From IMG/VR virus record IMGVR_UViG_3300028666_000013, positions 1 through 40,812 of that record: a stretch of DNA of 40,812 nucleotides. One strand, written 5' to 3'. Below the pieces are notes generated by a model. The model ran no database searches. It saw only the letters and a program-made list of their open reading frames with translations, and had not been told where the DNA came from. A program made the translations under genes and the position numbers. Within the stretch, counting starts at the first letter, position 1; every line of letters starts with the position of its first letter. The stretch comes from a virus. Positions 22,341-30,525 of this stretch are shown one piece after another.

Positions 22341-23885
22341 ATGGCCTCGAAACTCCAGTCGATGCGCAACAAGTACCAGGCGAACGTCGACCAGTCGATG
22401 GGCTCGACCCGCTTGCAGGCCAAGGCCGGCAAGCCCGATGCCCCCGCCGCCACGACCACGACCACGACCACGGTCCCGTCGATCGCTCGACATGCCGGCC
22501 TTGGCAGGCTGGCGGACGCGGCGGTCATCCCTCTCGCTCGGCTCTCGCCCGACCCGGACCAGCCCCGCCAGGAGTTCGACGCCGAGGCCATCGATAGGCT
22601 GGCCGTGAGCCTGAAGGAGTATGGCCAGCTCATGCCGATCCGGGTCCGCTATGCCGAGGACATCGATCGGTACATCATCGTCTGCGGCGAGCGGCGGTAC
22701 CGGGCGGCCCGGCGAGCCGGGCTGCTCAACCTGGCGGCGATCGTCTACGACCGGCCGCTGTCGGCCGAGGAGATCCTCACCGTCCAGCTCATCGAGAATT
22801 GCTGCCGGGAGGACTTGTCCCCGCTGGATCAGGCCAAGGCGATCCGGGCCCTGATCGAGCGCCGGGGGCTGACGCAGGCCCAGGTGGGCAAGGAGCTGGG
22901 GGTCACCCAGGGGACGGTGAGCAAGTCTCTGGCCCTGCTCGAGCTCCCCCCTCCGGTCCAGGCCCGGGTGATCGCGGGCGAGCTCTCCCCCTCGGTCGCC
23001 CGCGAGCTGCTTCGGGTCGAGGACCCGAAGCAGCTCGAATCAGGCGTGGAGATGGCCGTCCACTATCGCTGGAATCAGTCACAGGCGTCGACCTGGGCGA
23101 GGGCCAGGGGGGCCGTGATCGACGTCGAGTTCGAGGATGCACCCGCCTCGGATTATTCCGCACGGAATAATCCCGGGCCCTCGGAGGAGCGGGCATGCCG
23201 GATTTGCGGGTGCACCGATGCGGATTGCTCGCAATGCATCGATAAGACGGGCGAGCCCTGCTCCTGGGTCGGCCAGAATCTGTGCTCTCGATGCGCCGAC
23301 GAGATGGAGGAAGCCGAGGACGCGCCGGCCCAAGACCTGAATCGAATTTATTCCGCACGGAATAATCCGGGTGAAAATGGAGAGGTTGGGACGGTCGCAC
23401 CGAGTGGAAATTATTCCGCACGGAATAATCCCGACCCGGTCATTGGGCCGCCAACCGCCAAATTCCTGGTCCGAAATGCCAAGGGTGCCTCGCTTTATTG
23501 CCTGACGGCGCCATCGCTCGACGTCGCCGAGACATGGGCGAGGAATAACCACCCGGCCGATTGGGGAGGCTCCGTCGGCCCGATCACCGAGGCCGAGTGG
23601 GCGGACCTGCCGAGCTGGATCACGACCAGGCCGGCCTCCGGTCCGCCTTCGCCCATTCACGGCAACGCCGAGACTCCGGGCGTGCCCGCGCTGATCGCTC
23701 CCACCAAGGTGATCCCACCGCCGTCGGAATCCACCGGCAGGAAACCCGAGCAGCTCGTCTTCGGTTTCGTGTCCGACTCGGGCATCGAGATCGTGGCCAA
23801 CTGGGCGCCTGGCAAGAGCCGGGACGAGATCCTCCAGGCGGTCTGGGAGTTCAAGGTCAGGATGGAAAGGAAGTACCTCCTATGA
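22341..23885 (+). CDS. parB: ParB partition protein with in-frame centromere-like sites and a cysteine cluster
   Basis: A 514-residue ParB. The N-terminal CTP-binding domain (about 61-165) shows LSPDPDQPRQEF, GERRYRAA (115-122) and ENCCREDLSPLDQA (151-164). The helix-turn-helix is at 176-197 (LTQAQVGKELGVTQGTVSK). The C-terminal 250 residues are unusual. They hold three YSARNNP heptapeptides (Tyr272, Tyr337, Tyr358) encoded by a 20-bp palindrome, and a cysteine cluster (286-318; CRICGC, CSQC, PCSW, LCSRC) that probably binds zinc. The end (LVFGFVSDSG) recalls a neighbouring gene. It is longer than standard ParB by about 200 residues. It is coupled to parA and to the following gene (ATGA). Confidence 0.93.
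   Translation: MASKLQSMRNKYQANVDQSMGSTRLQAKAGKPDAPAATTTTTTTVPSIARHAGLGRLADAAVIPLARLSPDPDQPRQEFDAEAIDRLAVSLKEYGQLMPIRVRYAEDIDRYIIVCGERRYRAARRAGLLNLAAIVYDRPLSAEEILTVQLIENCCREDLSPLDQAKAIRALIERRGLTQAQVGKELGVTQGTVSKSLALLELPPPVQARVIAGELSPSVARELLRVEDPKQLESGVEMAVHYRWNQSQASTWARARGAVIDVEFEDAPASDYSARNNPGPSEERACRICGCTDADCSQCIDKTGEPCSWVGQNLCSRCADEMEEAEDAPAQDLNRIYSARNNPGENGEVGTVAPSGNYSARNNPDPVIGPPTAKFLVRNAKGASLYCLTAPSLDVAETWARNNHPADWGGSVGPITEAEWADLPSWITTRPASGPPSPIHGNAETPGVPALIAPTKVIPPPSESTGRKPEQLVFGFVSDSGIEIVANWAPGKSRDEILQAVWEFKVRMERKYLL
23152..23171. promoter_or_regulatory. parS-like palindrome 1 (inside parB)
   Basis: ATTATTCCG-CA-CGGAATAAT; with flanking GG/CC the arms reach 11 bp. It encodes Tyr-Ser-Ala-Arg-Asn-Asn at residues 272-277. 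Confidence 0.7.
23347..23366. promoter_or_regulatory. parS-like palindrome 2 (inside parB)
   Basis: TTTATTCCG-CA-CGGAATAAT, one mismatch from the consensus at the first base, leaving 8-bp arms. It is 195 bp from copy 1 and encodes the same peptide in the same frame (Tyr337). Confidence 0.65.
23410..23429. promoter_or_regulatory. parS-like palindrome 3 (inside parB)
   Basis: Exact 20-bp consensus, 63 bp (six helical turns) after copy 2, again in frame (Tyr358). The close pair could be bound side by side on one DNA face. Confidence 0.7.
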
Positions 23886-24310
23886 AAGCGCTGATCCTGA
23901 GCACAGAGGCCAGGGAGGATCTCCGGCGCGTGAAGGAGCACGCCGAGCGGAATCCGTTCACCCTGGAGGCGCTCCAGGCCCTGATGGCCGACGGGCGATC
24001 GCCGGCCGGCCCCGAGTTCCGCTGCACGGTGCCGATCGGCTATCGGGTGGCGTTCACGATCGAGTGCCACCTGGCCGGCTGGGCCCGGCATCTCTCGATC
24101 TCCCTGGCGCCCGCCTTCGGATCGAAGATATGCCGGTTCCCCGACTCGGCGGCGATCGCCCTGATCGGCCGGGAGCTGGGGATGCGCCTGGACATCTTCG
24201 ACCCCGAAACGACCACCTATCACGAGGGGCATCCCAGCCACGCGGTCAACGTGATCGAGCTCGTCAGGGTCGAGGCCAAGGCCAACATCAACGTCAACGC
24301 CCGGCCGTAA
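23882..24310 (+). CDS. Unknown protein downstream of parB, 142 residues
   Basis: ATG at 23882 overlapping the parB stop (MKALILSTEAREDLRRVKEH). Alpha/beta protein with an HEGHPSHAVNVIELVRVEAK end and a GYRVAFTIE strand. No family recognised. Its coupling to parB suggests a partner in maintenance, but this is position only. It ends the rightward block, 78 bp before the convergent glycosyltransferase. Confidence 0.6.
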   Translation: MKALILSTEAREDLRRVKEHAERNPFTLEALQALMADGRSPAGPEFRCTVPIGYRVAFTIECHLAGWARHLSISLAPAFGSKICRFPDSAAIALIGRELGMRLDIFDPETTTYHEGHPSHAVNVIELVRVEAKANINVNARP

Positions 24311-24326
24311 GCCGGCCGCGAGACCG

Positions 24327-24379
24327 CCCGGGGCGTGGAGCCAGGATCGCTCGGACCCGACGGATCGGGACGCCCCGGG
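24327..24379. terminator. Inverted repeat between convergent operons, likely bidirectional terminator
   Basis: CCCGGGGCGT (24327-24336) and ACGCCCCGGG (24370-24379), perfect 10-bp arms, 33-bp spacer, exactly between the rightward block (end 24310) and the leftward late operon (end 24388). There is no T-run. The position strongly suggests a shared terminator. Confidence 0.55.
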
Positions 24380-24387
24380 AATCGCTT

Positions 24388-25794
24388 TCAACGGGCCGCC
24401 TGGCAGTCCAGGCAATCGCGCAGGGTGACCTTGCCGGGCTCCTTGCCTCGTCCGGCCCGGCATTCCGAGAGCTCGCCGCAGCGGCATCCTTCGGGCTGGA
24501 GTGAGACGGACAGTATCGCTCCCCGATCGGGGCATGCATTGACCTTATCGCGGACCGACGGATCGACCGATGGCCGGGGCCGGGGTCCGGCCTTCGAGGG
24601 CACCAGGCTGGCGAGCATCTCGCCCCACTCGCGGCCGAAGCGATCCGGGGATAACCTCTCGCGAGCGAATCTCCGGGCACGCTCGACCCGGCCTCTCGTC
24701 CCCTCGACGTCGGCCAGGTCCGCCAGGATCGCCCCGGCGATCTCCCGGCCGTCGGCGCCTTGGGGTACCGTGCGCGTCAGCCCTGGCTCGAGCCTGGCCA
24801 GCCCGACCGGCGTGGAGACGACCGGGACGCCGACGGCCAGGCCCTCGGCCAGGGCGAGGCCGAACGATTCGTAAGCGCTGGGCACGACCAGGGCGTCGAA
24901 CGCGGCCAGGACGTCGCCGGCGGCCAGGTCGGCATCGATCAGCCGGACACGGCCCAAACCGGAGACATCGAGCCGCTCGCGCTCATGACCCGAGCCCACG
25001 ATGACGACGTGCCAGGGCTCGGGGAGGTGTCGCGCCGCGTCGATCATGAGATCGGGCCGCTTCTCCGGCGAAAGCCGCCCCAGGAAGCCGGCCACCGGGG
25101 CATCGATCGGGACGCCCCAGGCCGCCCTCATCGAAGCCTTGTCGCGGCGGATCTCCAGCCGAACTGCATCCACCGCATTCCAGATGATCTCGACCCGCAC
25201 CTTCGCCCGGGTCGTCTCCGGGACGGCTTCGCGTGCCAGCTCGGAGACTCCGACGATGGCCGTGATGCCCTCGTGATCCTCGTAGGCGGTCGCTCCCCAG
25301 CCTGAATCCGCCGAGGCGTGACAGGCCATCACGACCGCGGGAGCCGGGCTGATCCCGGCCAGGATCGACGGGAGGCCCTGGCCGATCCAGCCGATGAGGA
25401 TGTCGCACTTCCGGGCCAAGGCCTTCGCCGCCCCCGGCTCGCCCGAGACGGGCATGATCGCCTCATGCGCGGCCCTCATAGCGGGATCGATCGGCGCGCC
25501 CAGGGCCGCGACGGCGCAGCCCATCCATGCGAAGCGGGATGGGTCGAGCGATCGGGCCAGGGTGAGCTGCCAGGCCTCGGCCCCGCCCGGACCCAGGCAG
25601 GGGCAGAGCAAGCCGAGGCGAATCCTGTCTCCCGCGGGCGCGACCGAGGGGAAGGGCGGCGGGATCGGCATGCCTGCGAACTCGGCCTCGGCCCGGCGCA
25701 GTCGCTCGGTCCAGTAGCGGGCCCCTCGATGCGAGGGCAGGGCTTCGCGGGCCGCGAGTTCATAATAACGTGGGTTGATTTGATCGATTGTCAT
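24388..25794 (-). CDS. GT4-type glycosyltransferase with C-terminal cysteine cluster
   Basis: A 468-residue GT-B glycosyltransferase. The N-terminal Rossmann half holds RLGLLCPCLGPGGAEAW (the G-G-A loop). The C-terminal half shows GFLGRLSPEKRPDLMIDAAR and the donor-site AYESFGLALAEG (E-x7-E, with both glutamates). The last 45 residues form a cysteine cluster (CPDRG, GCRCGELSECRAG, LRDCLDC) that probably binds zinc. The ATG overlaps the preceding tail gene stop, so it is made with the tail genes. It may decorate virion proteins or alter host surface sugars during lysogeny. It is the last gene of the late operon. Confidence 0.85.
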   Translation of the reverse strand: MTIDQINPRYYELAAREALPSHRGARYWTERLRRAEAEFAGMPIPPPFPSVAPAGDRIRLGLLCPCLGPGGAEAWQLTLARSLDPSRFAWMGCAVAALGAPIDPAMRAAHEAIMPVSGEPGAAKALARKCDILIGWIGQGLPSILAGISPAPAVVMACHASADSGWGATAYEDHEGITAIVGVSELAREAVPETTRAKVRVEIIWNAVDAVRLEIRRDKASMRAAWGVPIDAPVAGFLGRLSPEKRPDLMIDAARHLPEPWHVVIVGSGHERERLDVSGLGRVRLIDADLAAGDVLAAFDALVVPSAYESFGLALAEGLAVGVPVVSTPVGLARLEPGLTRTVPQGADGREIAGAILADLADVEGTRGRVERARRFARERLSPDRFGREWGEMLASLVPSKAGPRPRPSVDPSVRDKVNACPDRGAILSVSLQPEGCRCGELSECRAGRGKEPGKVTLRDCLDCQAAR

Positions 25795-27215
25795 TGGGTG
25801 ATGGTGAACGCGGCCAGGTCGCCCCCGCCGGCGAAGCTGTAGTCGACCGGCGCGGTGAGATCGCACACCGGGACGGTGTTGAAATAAAACCCGCAGGGTG
25901 ACACGGGGCCGGAGCATGCGATCCCGGGCCAGGACGTGAATTGCACGGCCCAGTCGCCGCCGGTCCCGCCCAAGGTGACTGTCGAGAGGTCCGCGCAAAG
26001 GGCCGGCGGCGAACCGAAGCTGTCATAGATCGGGTTCGAGAGGCACCCGCTGTCGTAGTAAGACCCATTCCAGGTGATGGTGATCGGGACCCCGGAGAGG
26101 CTCCCGAAGCTGATGCCGAAGCCATCGTAAAACGTGATGTAGAGGACCTTGGGGAAGACTCCCCGATGGTTCGGCCCTTCGCCGTAGGCCTCGCAGCCGA
26201 GGTCGCACACCCCGGAGTGCCCCCAGTAATCCGTCGCGAAGTTGTATTGATCGATGTTGATGGTTGTGTCGTCGTCGCAATTCAGGGTGACGGCCTGGCA
26301 ATTCGAGAGGTATCCATCGAGGGCAGGATCGTCATAAGGCGGGTAGGGCGGCCCTGCATAGACCTCGGCATTGATCGGGAAGTAAGGGACCAACGTATCG
26401 AACCAGCAGGGCCTGATCGCTTTCCACTGGAAGACCGTCGGATTTCCCGGGGTGGTGGACGTCGGCGGCTGGCCCCCCACGAGCCAGGCCACGGAATCGG
26501 GGTCGGTCATGTTGACCGTCAGCTTGCAATGCTCGTAGACCAGGCAATAGTCATGAGTGCAGTTATACGCCGTGTCGACGTCGAACGGGATGATCCCCGA
26601 GCTGGCCCCGTCGTAGCTCAGGATGAAGTACTCGCCCAGCCCGGCCGAGTAGACGTCGGGCAATGTGTAGTTGCCCGATGAGTCCGTGGTCCCGCTGGCC
26701 AGGATGCCCCCGGTCGCACTGTAGACCGTGATGGTGGCCCCGGCGATCGCCGAACCATTGCAATCCTGGAAGTGGACGGTGAGGGGGCAGGCCGTCGGAT
26801 GGCTGCCGCTGGGCTTCGACTTCCACTCGAAGTAGTACCAGGCTCCGCCGGCGACGGGAGTCAGCTCGACGACCTGCCCGTCGAGGCCGGGCGTGAGGTT
26901 CAGGTCGTAGGCGGCGGCACTGTTGCGCACCGGGTCGGGACCGCGACGGCCGCCCGGCAGGACTTCCCAGAGCGCGGGCGTCGGCACGCCGTAGACCTCG
27001 ACGAAGGAATAGCCGGGATAGCCGCCCGTCAACCTGGCGTGGAACCGCCCGGGCCGGGGACGTCGATCGAGCTTGCCCGACGGGGTCTCGACCTGCATGA
27101 TCCCGGGACCGGCCCGGCTCCGGGAAGCGCCCTCGGCGGCGGACCGGACGAAGTCCACCAGCTTGCTCGGGAGCGATTTGCCGGGCCTGGCCGGCGAGTG
27201 CGAGCGACCGAACAT
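25791..27215 (-). CDS. Distal tail protein with an Ig-like/CNA-B-like domain
   Basis: A 474-residue protein. Residues 1-45 are basic (MFGRSHSPARPGKS), then a beta-rich body. About residues 145-210 (CPLTVHFQDCNGSAIAGATI, TDSSGNYTLPDVYSAG) match the carboxypeptidase-regulatory/CNA-B fold, common in adhesins. The C-terminal half is rich in Tyr, Asp and Cys (many cysteines, e.g. CDLGCEAYG, CSGPVSPCG) and looks like a receptor-contact domain, perhaps disulphide-bonded. Position after tape measure and two small tail genes, before the glycosyltransferase, suits a tail tip or receptor-binding protein. Family not recognised. Confidence 0.65.
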   Translation of the reverse strand: MFGRSHSPARPGKSLPSKLVDFVRSAAEGASRSRAGPGIMQVETPSGKLDRRPRPGRFHARLTGGYPGYSFVEVYGVPTPALWEVLPGGRRGPDPVRNSAAAYDLNLTPGLDGQVVELTPVAGGAWYYFEWKSKPSGSHPTACPLTVHFQDCNGSAIAGATITVYSATGGILASGTTDSSGNYTLPDVYSAGLGEYFILSYDGASSGIIPFDVDTAYNCTHDYCLVYEHCKLTVNMTDPDSVAWLVGGQPPTSTTPGNPTVFQWKAIRPCWFDTLVPYFPINAEVYAGPPYPPYDDPALDGYLSNCQAVTLNCDDDTTINIDQYNFATDYWGHSGVCDLGCEAYGEGPNHRGVFPKVLYITFYDGFGISFGSLSGVPITITWNGSYYDSGCLSNPIYDSFGSPPALCADLSTVTLGGTGGDWAVQFTSWPGIACSGPVSPCGFYFNTVPVCDLTAPVDYSFAGGGDLAAFTITQ

Positions 27216-27227
27216 GACGACTCCCGA

Positions 27228-27641
27228 TCAGCACTTGGCGAACTGGGCGCGGACCTGGCCCGAGTACCATTCGCGATAGACCTCGACGCGCGTGCCGACC
27301 GTCAATGTCGAGGTCCCGTTGTCCTCGAAAAACGCATCACCGCCGAGCGATCCGGTCCAGCCGGCGAGGTCGGCATAGGTCCCGGGCGTGCCGGGGACCG
27401 GGTAGATCGCCTGCCAGGAATAGGAGCCGGACTGGGTCGAGGTGCCGACGGCCGTGATCCGGATCAGCCACTTCCTCCTCGAGGTCGAGTAGGTCAGTCC
27501 CGAGCCCGCCGCCTGGATCTGAGAGAGAGCCCCGCCTGGCCGCGAGCGGGATTGCCGCTCGACGGCTTCGGCCGGGCGGTTGATCGACCCGGCCTGGAGC
27601 TTGCGGCCGGGCCGTGCCTTGGGTGCTGTGTAACCGAACAT
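27228..27641 (-). CDS. Small tail-tip-associated protein, unknown
   Basis: 137 residues, starting MFGYTAPKARPGRKLQAG. The start shares MFG-x5-ARPG with the next gene (27215), so the two may use the same docking peptide. The rest is beta-rich (KWLIRITAVGTS, SYSWQAIYPVPGTPGTYADL). Probably a virion protein by position; no family recognised. Confidence 0.6.
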   Translation of the reverse strand: MFGYTAPKARPGRKLQAGSINRPAEAVERQSRSRPGGALSQIQAAGSGLTYSTSRRKWLIRITAVGTSTQSGSYSWQAIYPVPGTPGTYADLAGWTGSLGGDAFFEDNGTSTLTVGTRVEVYREWYSGQVRAQFAKC

Positions 27642-27662
27642 GGGCGATTAGCTCACCTCGAC

Positions 27663-28562
27663 TCATCGGGGTAAGGTGGTGAAGTCGAAGGACGGGAAGG
27701 GAGGGTCGCCGGTGCCGTCGGCCTTGCTGTTCACGGCGACCCAGGCACCGGTCCGGTCCTGGACCTGGTTCCAGCCCGCGACCGTCCGCCCGAGGAACGT
27801 ATAATTGATATCCATGACCGGGTTGCCGAGGCAGTCGAAATAGGGTTCGGAGGCCTCGGCGGCGATCAGGAGCAGGGTGCCACCGGTTGGGTCCGAGCCG
27901 CCTCCGTCGCCGTCGAACGTCTTGTCGCCGAACTGCATCGTCGTGCTGTTGACGCAGCCCAGCGAGTCGCAGATCGCGCCGAGATTCATCAGGGCGTGGA
28001 ACTTGCGGGTGACCTGGATCTCGACGTTGGCGCGGAGGAAGCCGATCGAGGCCTCGTCCAGCGGCGTCGTCGAAGGGAACGTGCCGAGCCAGTAGCTCCC
28101 GCCCGGTGGCTGATAGACCTCGGCCGAGGGCTTGATCTTGGTGACGGTCCAGGCCTCGCCCGAAGCGTCCCTCTGGCCCGATGGGTCGCCGTCGTCGAAT
28201 TGCCAGGGGACAGGAGAGAAGTTGGCCGGGACGACCGCATAGCCGTTGGGATTGGCCAGGTTGCCGGCCGAGTCCACCGCGGAGCCGATGTATTCGAACG
28301 CCCCCGTCGAGACGCAGACCAACCTGGGGTTATCGGTCAGGGCATAGGGGGCAGAGCGCGTGAACGTCAGGCCGTCGGGGTTGAGCGTGCACGTCCCCCG
28401 GAGCGCCTTCACCAGCGACCAGCGATCGTCCCAGGCGCATTTGATCGGGATCGAGACCTGCGGTCCTTCGGCGGGCGAGGCTTCCGTGGCGGCGATCCGT
28501 CCGCCAGGCATGCGATGGGCGCACTCGACGCCACCGATATAGAACGTGGGACTTCCCGGCAT
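27663..28562 (-). CDS. Probable distal tail protein, 299 residues
   Basis: Starts MPGSPTFYIGGVECAHRMPG. Beta-rich with a conserved-looking FNDGDPS-like patch (WQFDDGDPSG) and several cysteines. It follows the tape measure gene, where the distal tail (Dit-like) protein is expected, and has a suitable size, but I see no diagnostic motif. Alternative: a baseplate or adhesion protein. Confidence 0.6.
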   Translation of the reverse strand: MPGSPTFYIGGVECAHRMPGGRIAATEASPAEGPQVSIPIKCAWDDRWSLVKALRGTCTLNPDGLTFTRSAPYALTDNPRLVCVSTGAFEYIGSAVDSAGNLANPNGYAVVPANFSPVPWQFDDGDPSGQRDASGEAWTVTKIKPSAEVYQPPGGSYWLGTFPSTTPLDEASIGFLRANVEIQVTRKFHALMNLGAICDSLGCVNSTTMQFGDKTFDGDGGGSDPTGGTLLLIAAEASEPYFDCLGNPVMDINYTFLGRTVAGWNQVQDRTGAWVAVNSKADGTGDPPFPSFDFTTLPR

Positions 28563-28588
28563 GGCTTGGCATTACCTTTTCAACTGCA

Positions 28589-30496
28589 TCATGGCATTCC
28601 CGCGGCTTCCCAGATCGGTCCCTCGACGCCTCCTCCGAACATCCCCAGGATGGGCTTGAGCTTGTCGGGCAATTTCTCGACGGCGGCGGCGGTCCGCTCG
28701 GCCGCCCTGGCGGCCCGCTCCTGCGCGTTTCCCTTGCCGCCCACGGCTTCCTGGAGCGACCGGGCGAATGCCCCGACGTCGGAGACCGCGCCCTTTTTCT
28801 TGCCGGAGAGAACGCCTTCGTCGATGACCTTGTCCTCTTTGGGGCCGTTGCCGCCGACCTTCGCCTTGCCCTGGGCATCGAGTTGCTTCTTGCGCCGTTC
28901 GTCTTCGCGGCCCTTGATCCGGTCCTCGATCGCCTCGAGCTGGTTGTCGACGGAGCTGAGCCCCTTGAATTCGGGCAGGCGAAACTGGCCGTCGCCCTTG
29001 AACTGCATGCCGTCGAGGATCGGCTTGAGCTTGAACTCGATCGGCTGCTTGCTGCCGTTGCGGATGTGATCCCAGAGCCCCCGGACGATCGCCAGGACGT
29101 TGTCCTTGAGGTTGTTCGCGGCGGTCAGGATCATCTGGAACGCTTCGACGAACGAATCGCGGAGGTATCCGGCCACGGCGCCGACGACCTGGCCGCCGTA
29201 GCTGAGGTACTCCCAGGCGTTGAGCATCGCGCCACCGACCCTCGTCATGGCGTGCTGGATGATGTCGCCGAGATTGCGGAAGGCGAAGCTGACCGCCTCC
29301 ACCGTGCCCGAGAAATCCAGGCCCCAGCCGGTGACTTCCGCACTGGCATTCGCGAAGATATCGCCCAGGCCGGTACCCAGGTCGCCCAGCAGGGAGAGCC
29401 CCGTGTTCATGGCGGGCAGGAACGTCGAGCCGATCCGGTCGCCCAGGATCTGGAGCTGATTCTGCATCACGGCCAGCTGGGCATTGGTCGTATTGGCGGT
29501 CTGCGAATAGCTCTTGTTGATCTGATCGAGGCTCAGGAATTCGTGGTTGGCCAGCCCGATGTAGCGGCCCAGGGTATCCGCCTGCTTGGCCAGCTTCATC
29601 AGCTCGGCACCATGGGTGTCCCCCTTGATCCCGATCTCGGCGAACGCCTTGAGCTGCCCGGCGGCGCCCATCTTGTTGACGGCGGCCAGGAAGTTCTGGA
29701 TCGCCTCGATCGGCCGGGTCTCCACCAGCTTCGAGAACTTGACGATGTCCATGCCCAGGGTCCGGGCCATCGCCTTGCGCCCTTCGACCTGGTTCAAGCT
29801 GGCGATGAAGTCGAGCAGGGCCGAGGCGGCCAGCTCGCTCTGCGTGCCGGTGTCGAGCAGGGCGGCCGACAGTGCGGTCGCCTGCTGGGCGGAAATCCGG
29901 GCGGCCGAGGCGGACCCGCTGATTCGCTGGGTGACGTTGAGGATGCCCGAGGCGCTGGAGACGCCGCTGTCGGCCAGCTTATCGATCGCCGATCCGAGTT
30001 GCAGGGTGCCCTGGACGCCGAGGCGAAAGACCGTGTTGAGCTTGCCGATCTGATCGGCGATCTCGACGGCCGGGAGATCGTCCATCGCGCTGCTGACCTT
30101 GGCGATCCCTTCGGTGTACTTGACGAGCTCGTCGGTGGCGATGCCCAGCTTGGCCCCGGACGTGGCGATCTCGAGCAGCGCGTCGAGTCGGACCCCCTTG
30201 ACGGTGACAGAGAGCTCGAGAAGGTCACGCTTCATCCGGGCCAGGGCGTCCCCTTCCAGATCGGTCGCCTTGGCCAGCGCAACCATCTTCGACTCCAGGC
30301 TGACCGCGTCCCGGATGATGGCTCCGATCCCCAGGCCGACCCCGGCCAGGCCGAGGGCGGCGCCCAGGCCCCCTCCGAACTGGAATTTCATGCCGGCCAG
30401 CGCGCCGAGCTTGCCCCGGATGGCGGCCAGGGTCCTTTCGAGGCCGTCATCCCTGGCGCCGATCTGTACGAATAATTCCGCGAGCTTGAATGCCAA
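28589..30496 (-). CDS. Tail tape measure protein
   Basis: A 635-residue tape measure (TP901/PhageMin_Tail type) that sets tail length and helps DNA entry. It starts at a TTG (30494-30496; MAFKLAELFVQIGARDDGLE) with GAAAGAG upstream. An amphipathic N-terminal region with hydrophobic segment (GAALGLAGVGLGIGAIIRDA, about 45-64) is followed by SLESKMVALAKATDLEGDAL, a helical phage-type minimal tail domain (LLDFIASLNQVEGRKAMART, LKAFAEIGIKGDTHGAELMK), coiled-coil stretches and a disordered basic C-terminus. At about 1.5 Angstrom per residue the tail would be near 95 nm. Located directly after the frameshifted chaperone gene, as expected. Confidence 0.9.
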   Translation of the reverse strand: MAFKLAELFVQIGARDDGLERTLAAIRGKLGALAGMKFQFGGGLGAALGLAGVGLGIGAIIRDAVSLESKMVALAKATDLEGDALARMKRDLLELSVTVKGVRLDALLEIATSGAKLGIATDELVKYTEGIAKVSSAMDDLPAVEIADQIGKLNTVFRLGVQGTLQLGSAIDKLADSGVSSASGILNVTQRISGSASAARISAQQATALSAALLDTGTQSELAASALLDFIASLNQVEGRKAMARTLGMDIVKFSKLVETRPIEAIQNFLAAVNKMGAAGQLKAFAEIGIKGDTHGAELMKLAKQADTLGRYIGLANHEFLSLDQINKSYSQTANTTNAQLAVMQNQLQILGDRIGSTFLPAMNTGLSLLGDLGTGLGDIFANASAEVTGWGLDFSGTVEAVSFAFRNLGDIIQHAMTRVGGAMLNAWEYLSYGGQVVGAVAGYLRDSFVEAFQMILTAANNLKDNVLAIVRGLWDHIRNGSKQPIEFKLKPILDGMQFKGDGQFRLPEFKGLSSVDNQLEAIEDRIKGREDERRKKQLDAQGKAKVGGNGPKEDKVIDEGVLSGKKKGAVSDVGAFARSLQEAVGGKGNAQERAARAAERTAAAVEKLPDKLKPILGMFGGGVEGPIWEAAGMP

Positions 30497-30525
30497 GGGT
30501 TGTCTCTTTCTTCATTGACCCCACT

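Noticed and set aside
28883-30475. 530-codon frame antisense to the tape measure gene
   Set aside because: It mirrors the tape measure codons and has no family features.
30470-30480. Further copies of the parS-like site (AATAATTCCGCG at 30470, AATAATTCCGC at 35644)
   Set aside because: Only part of one arm matches and the second arm is missing.
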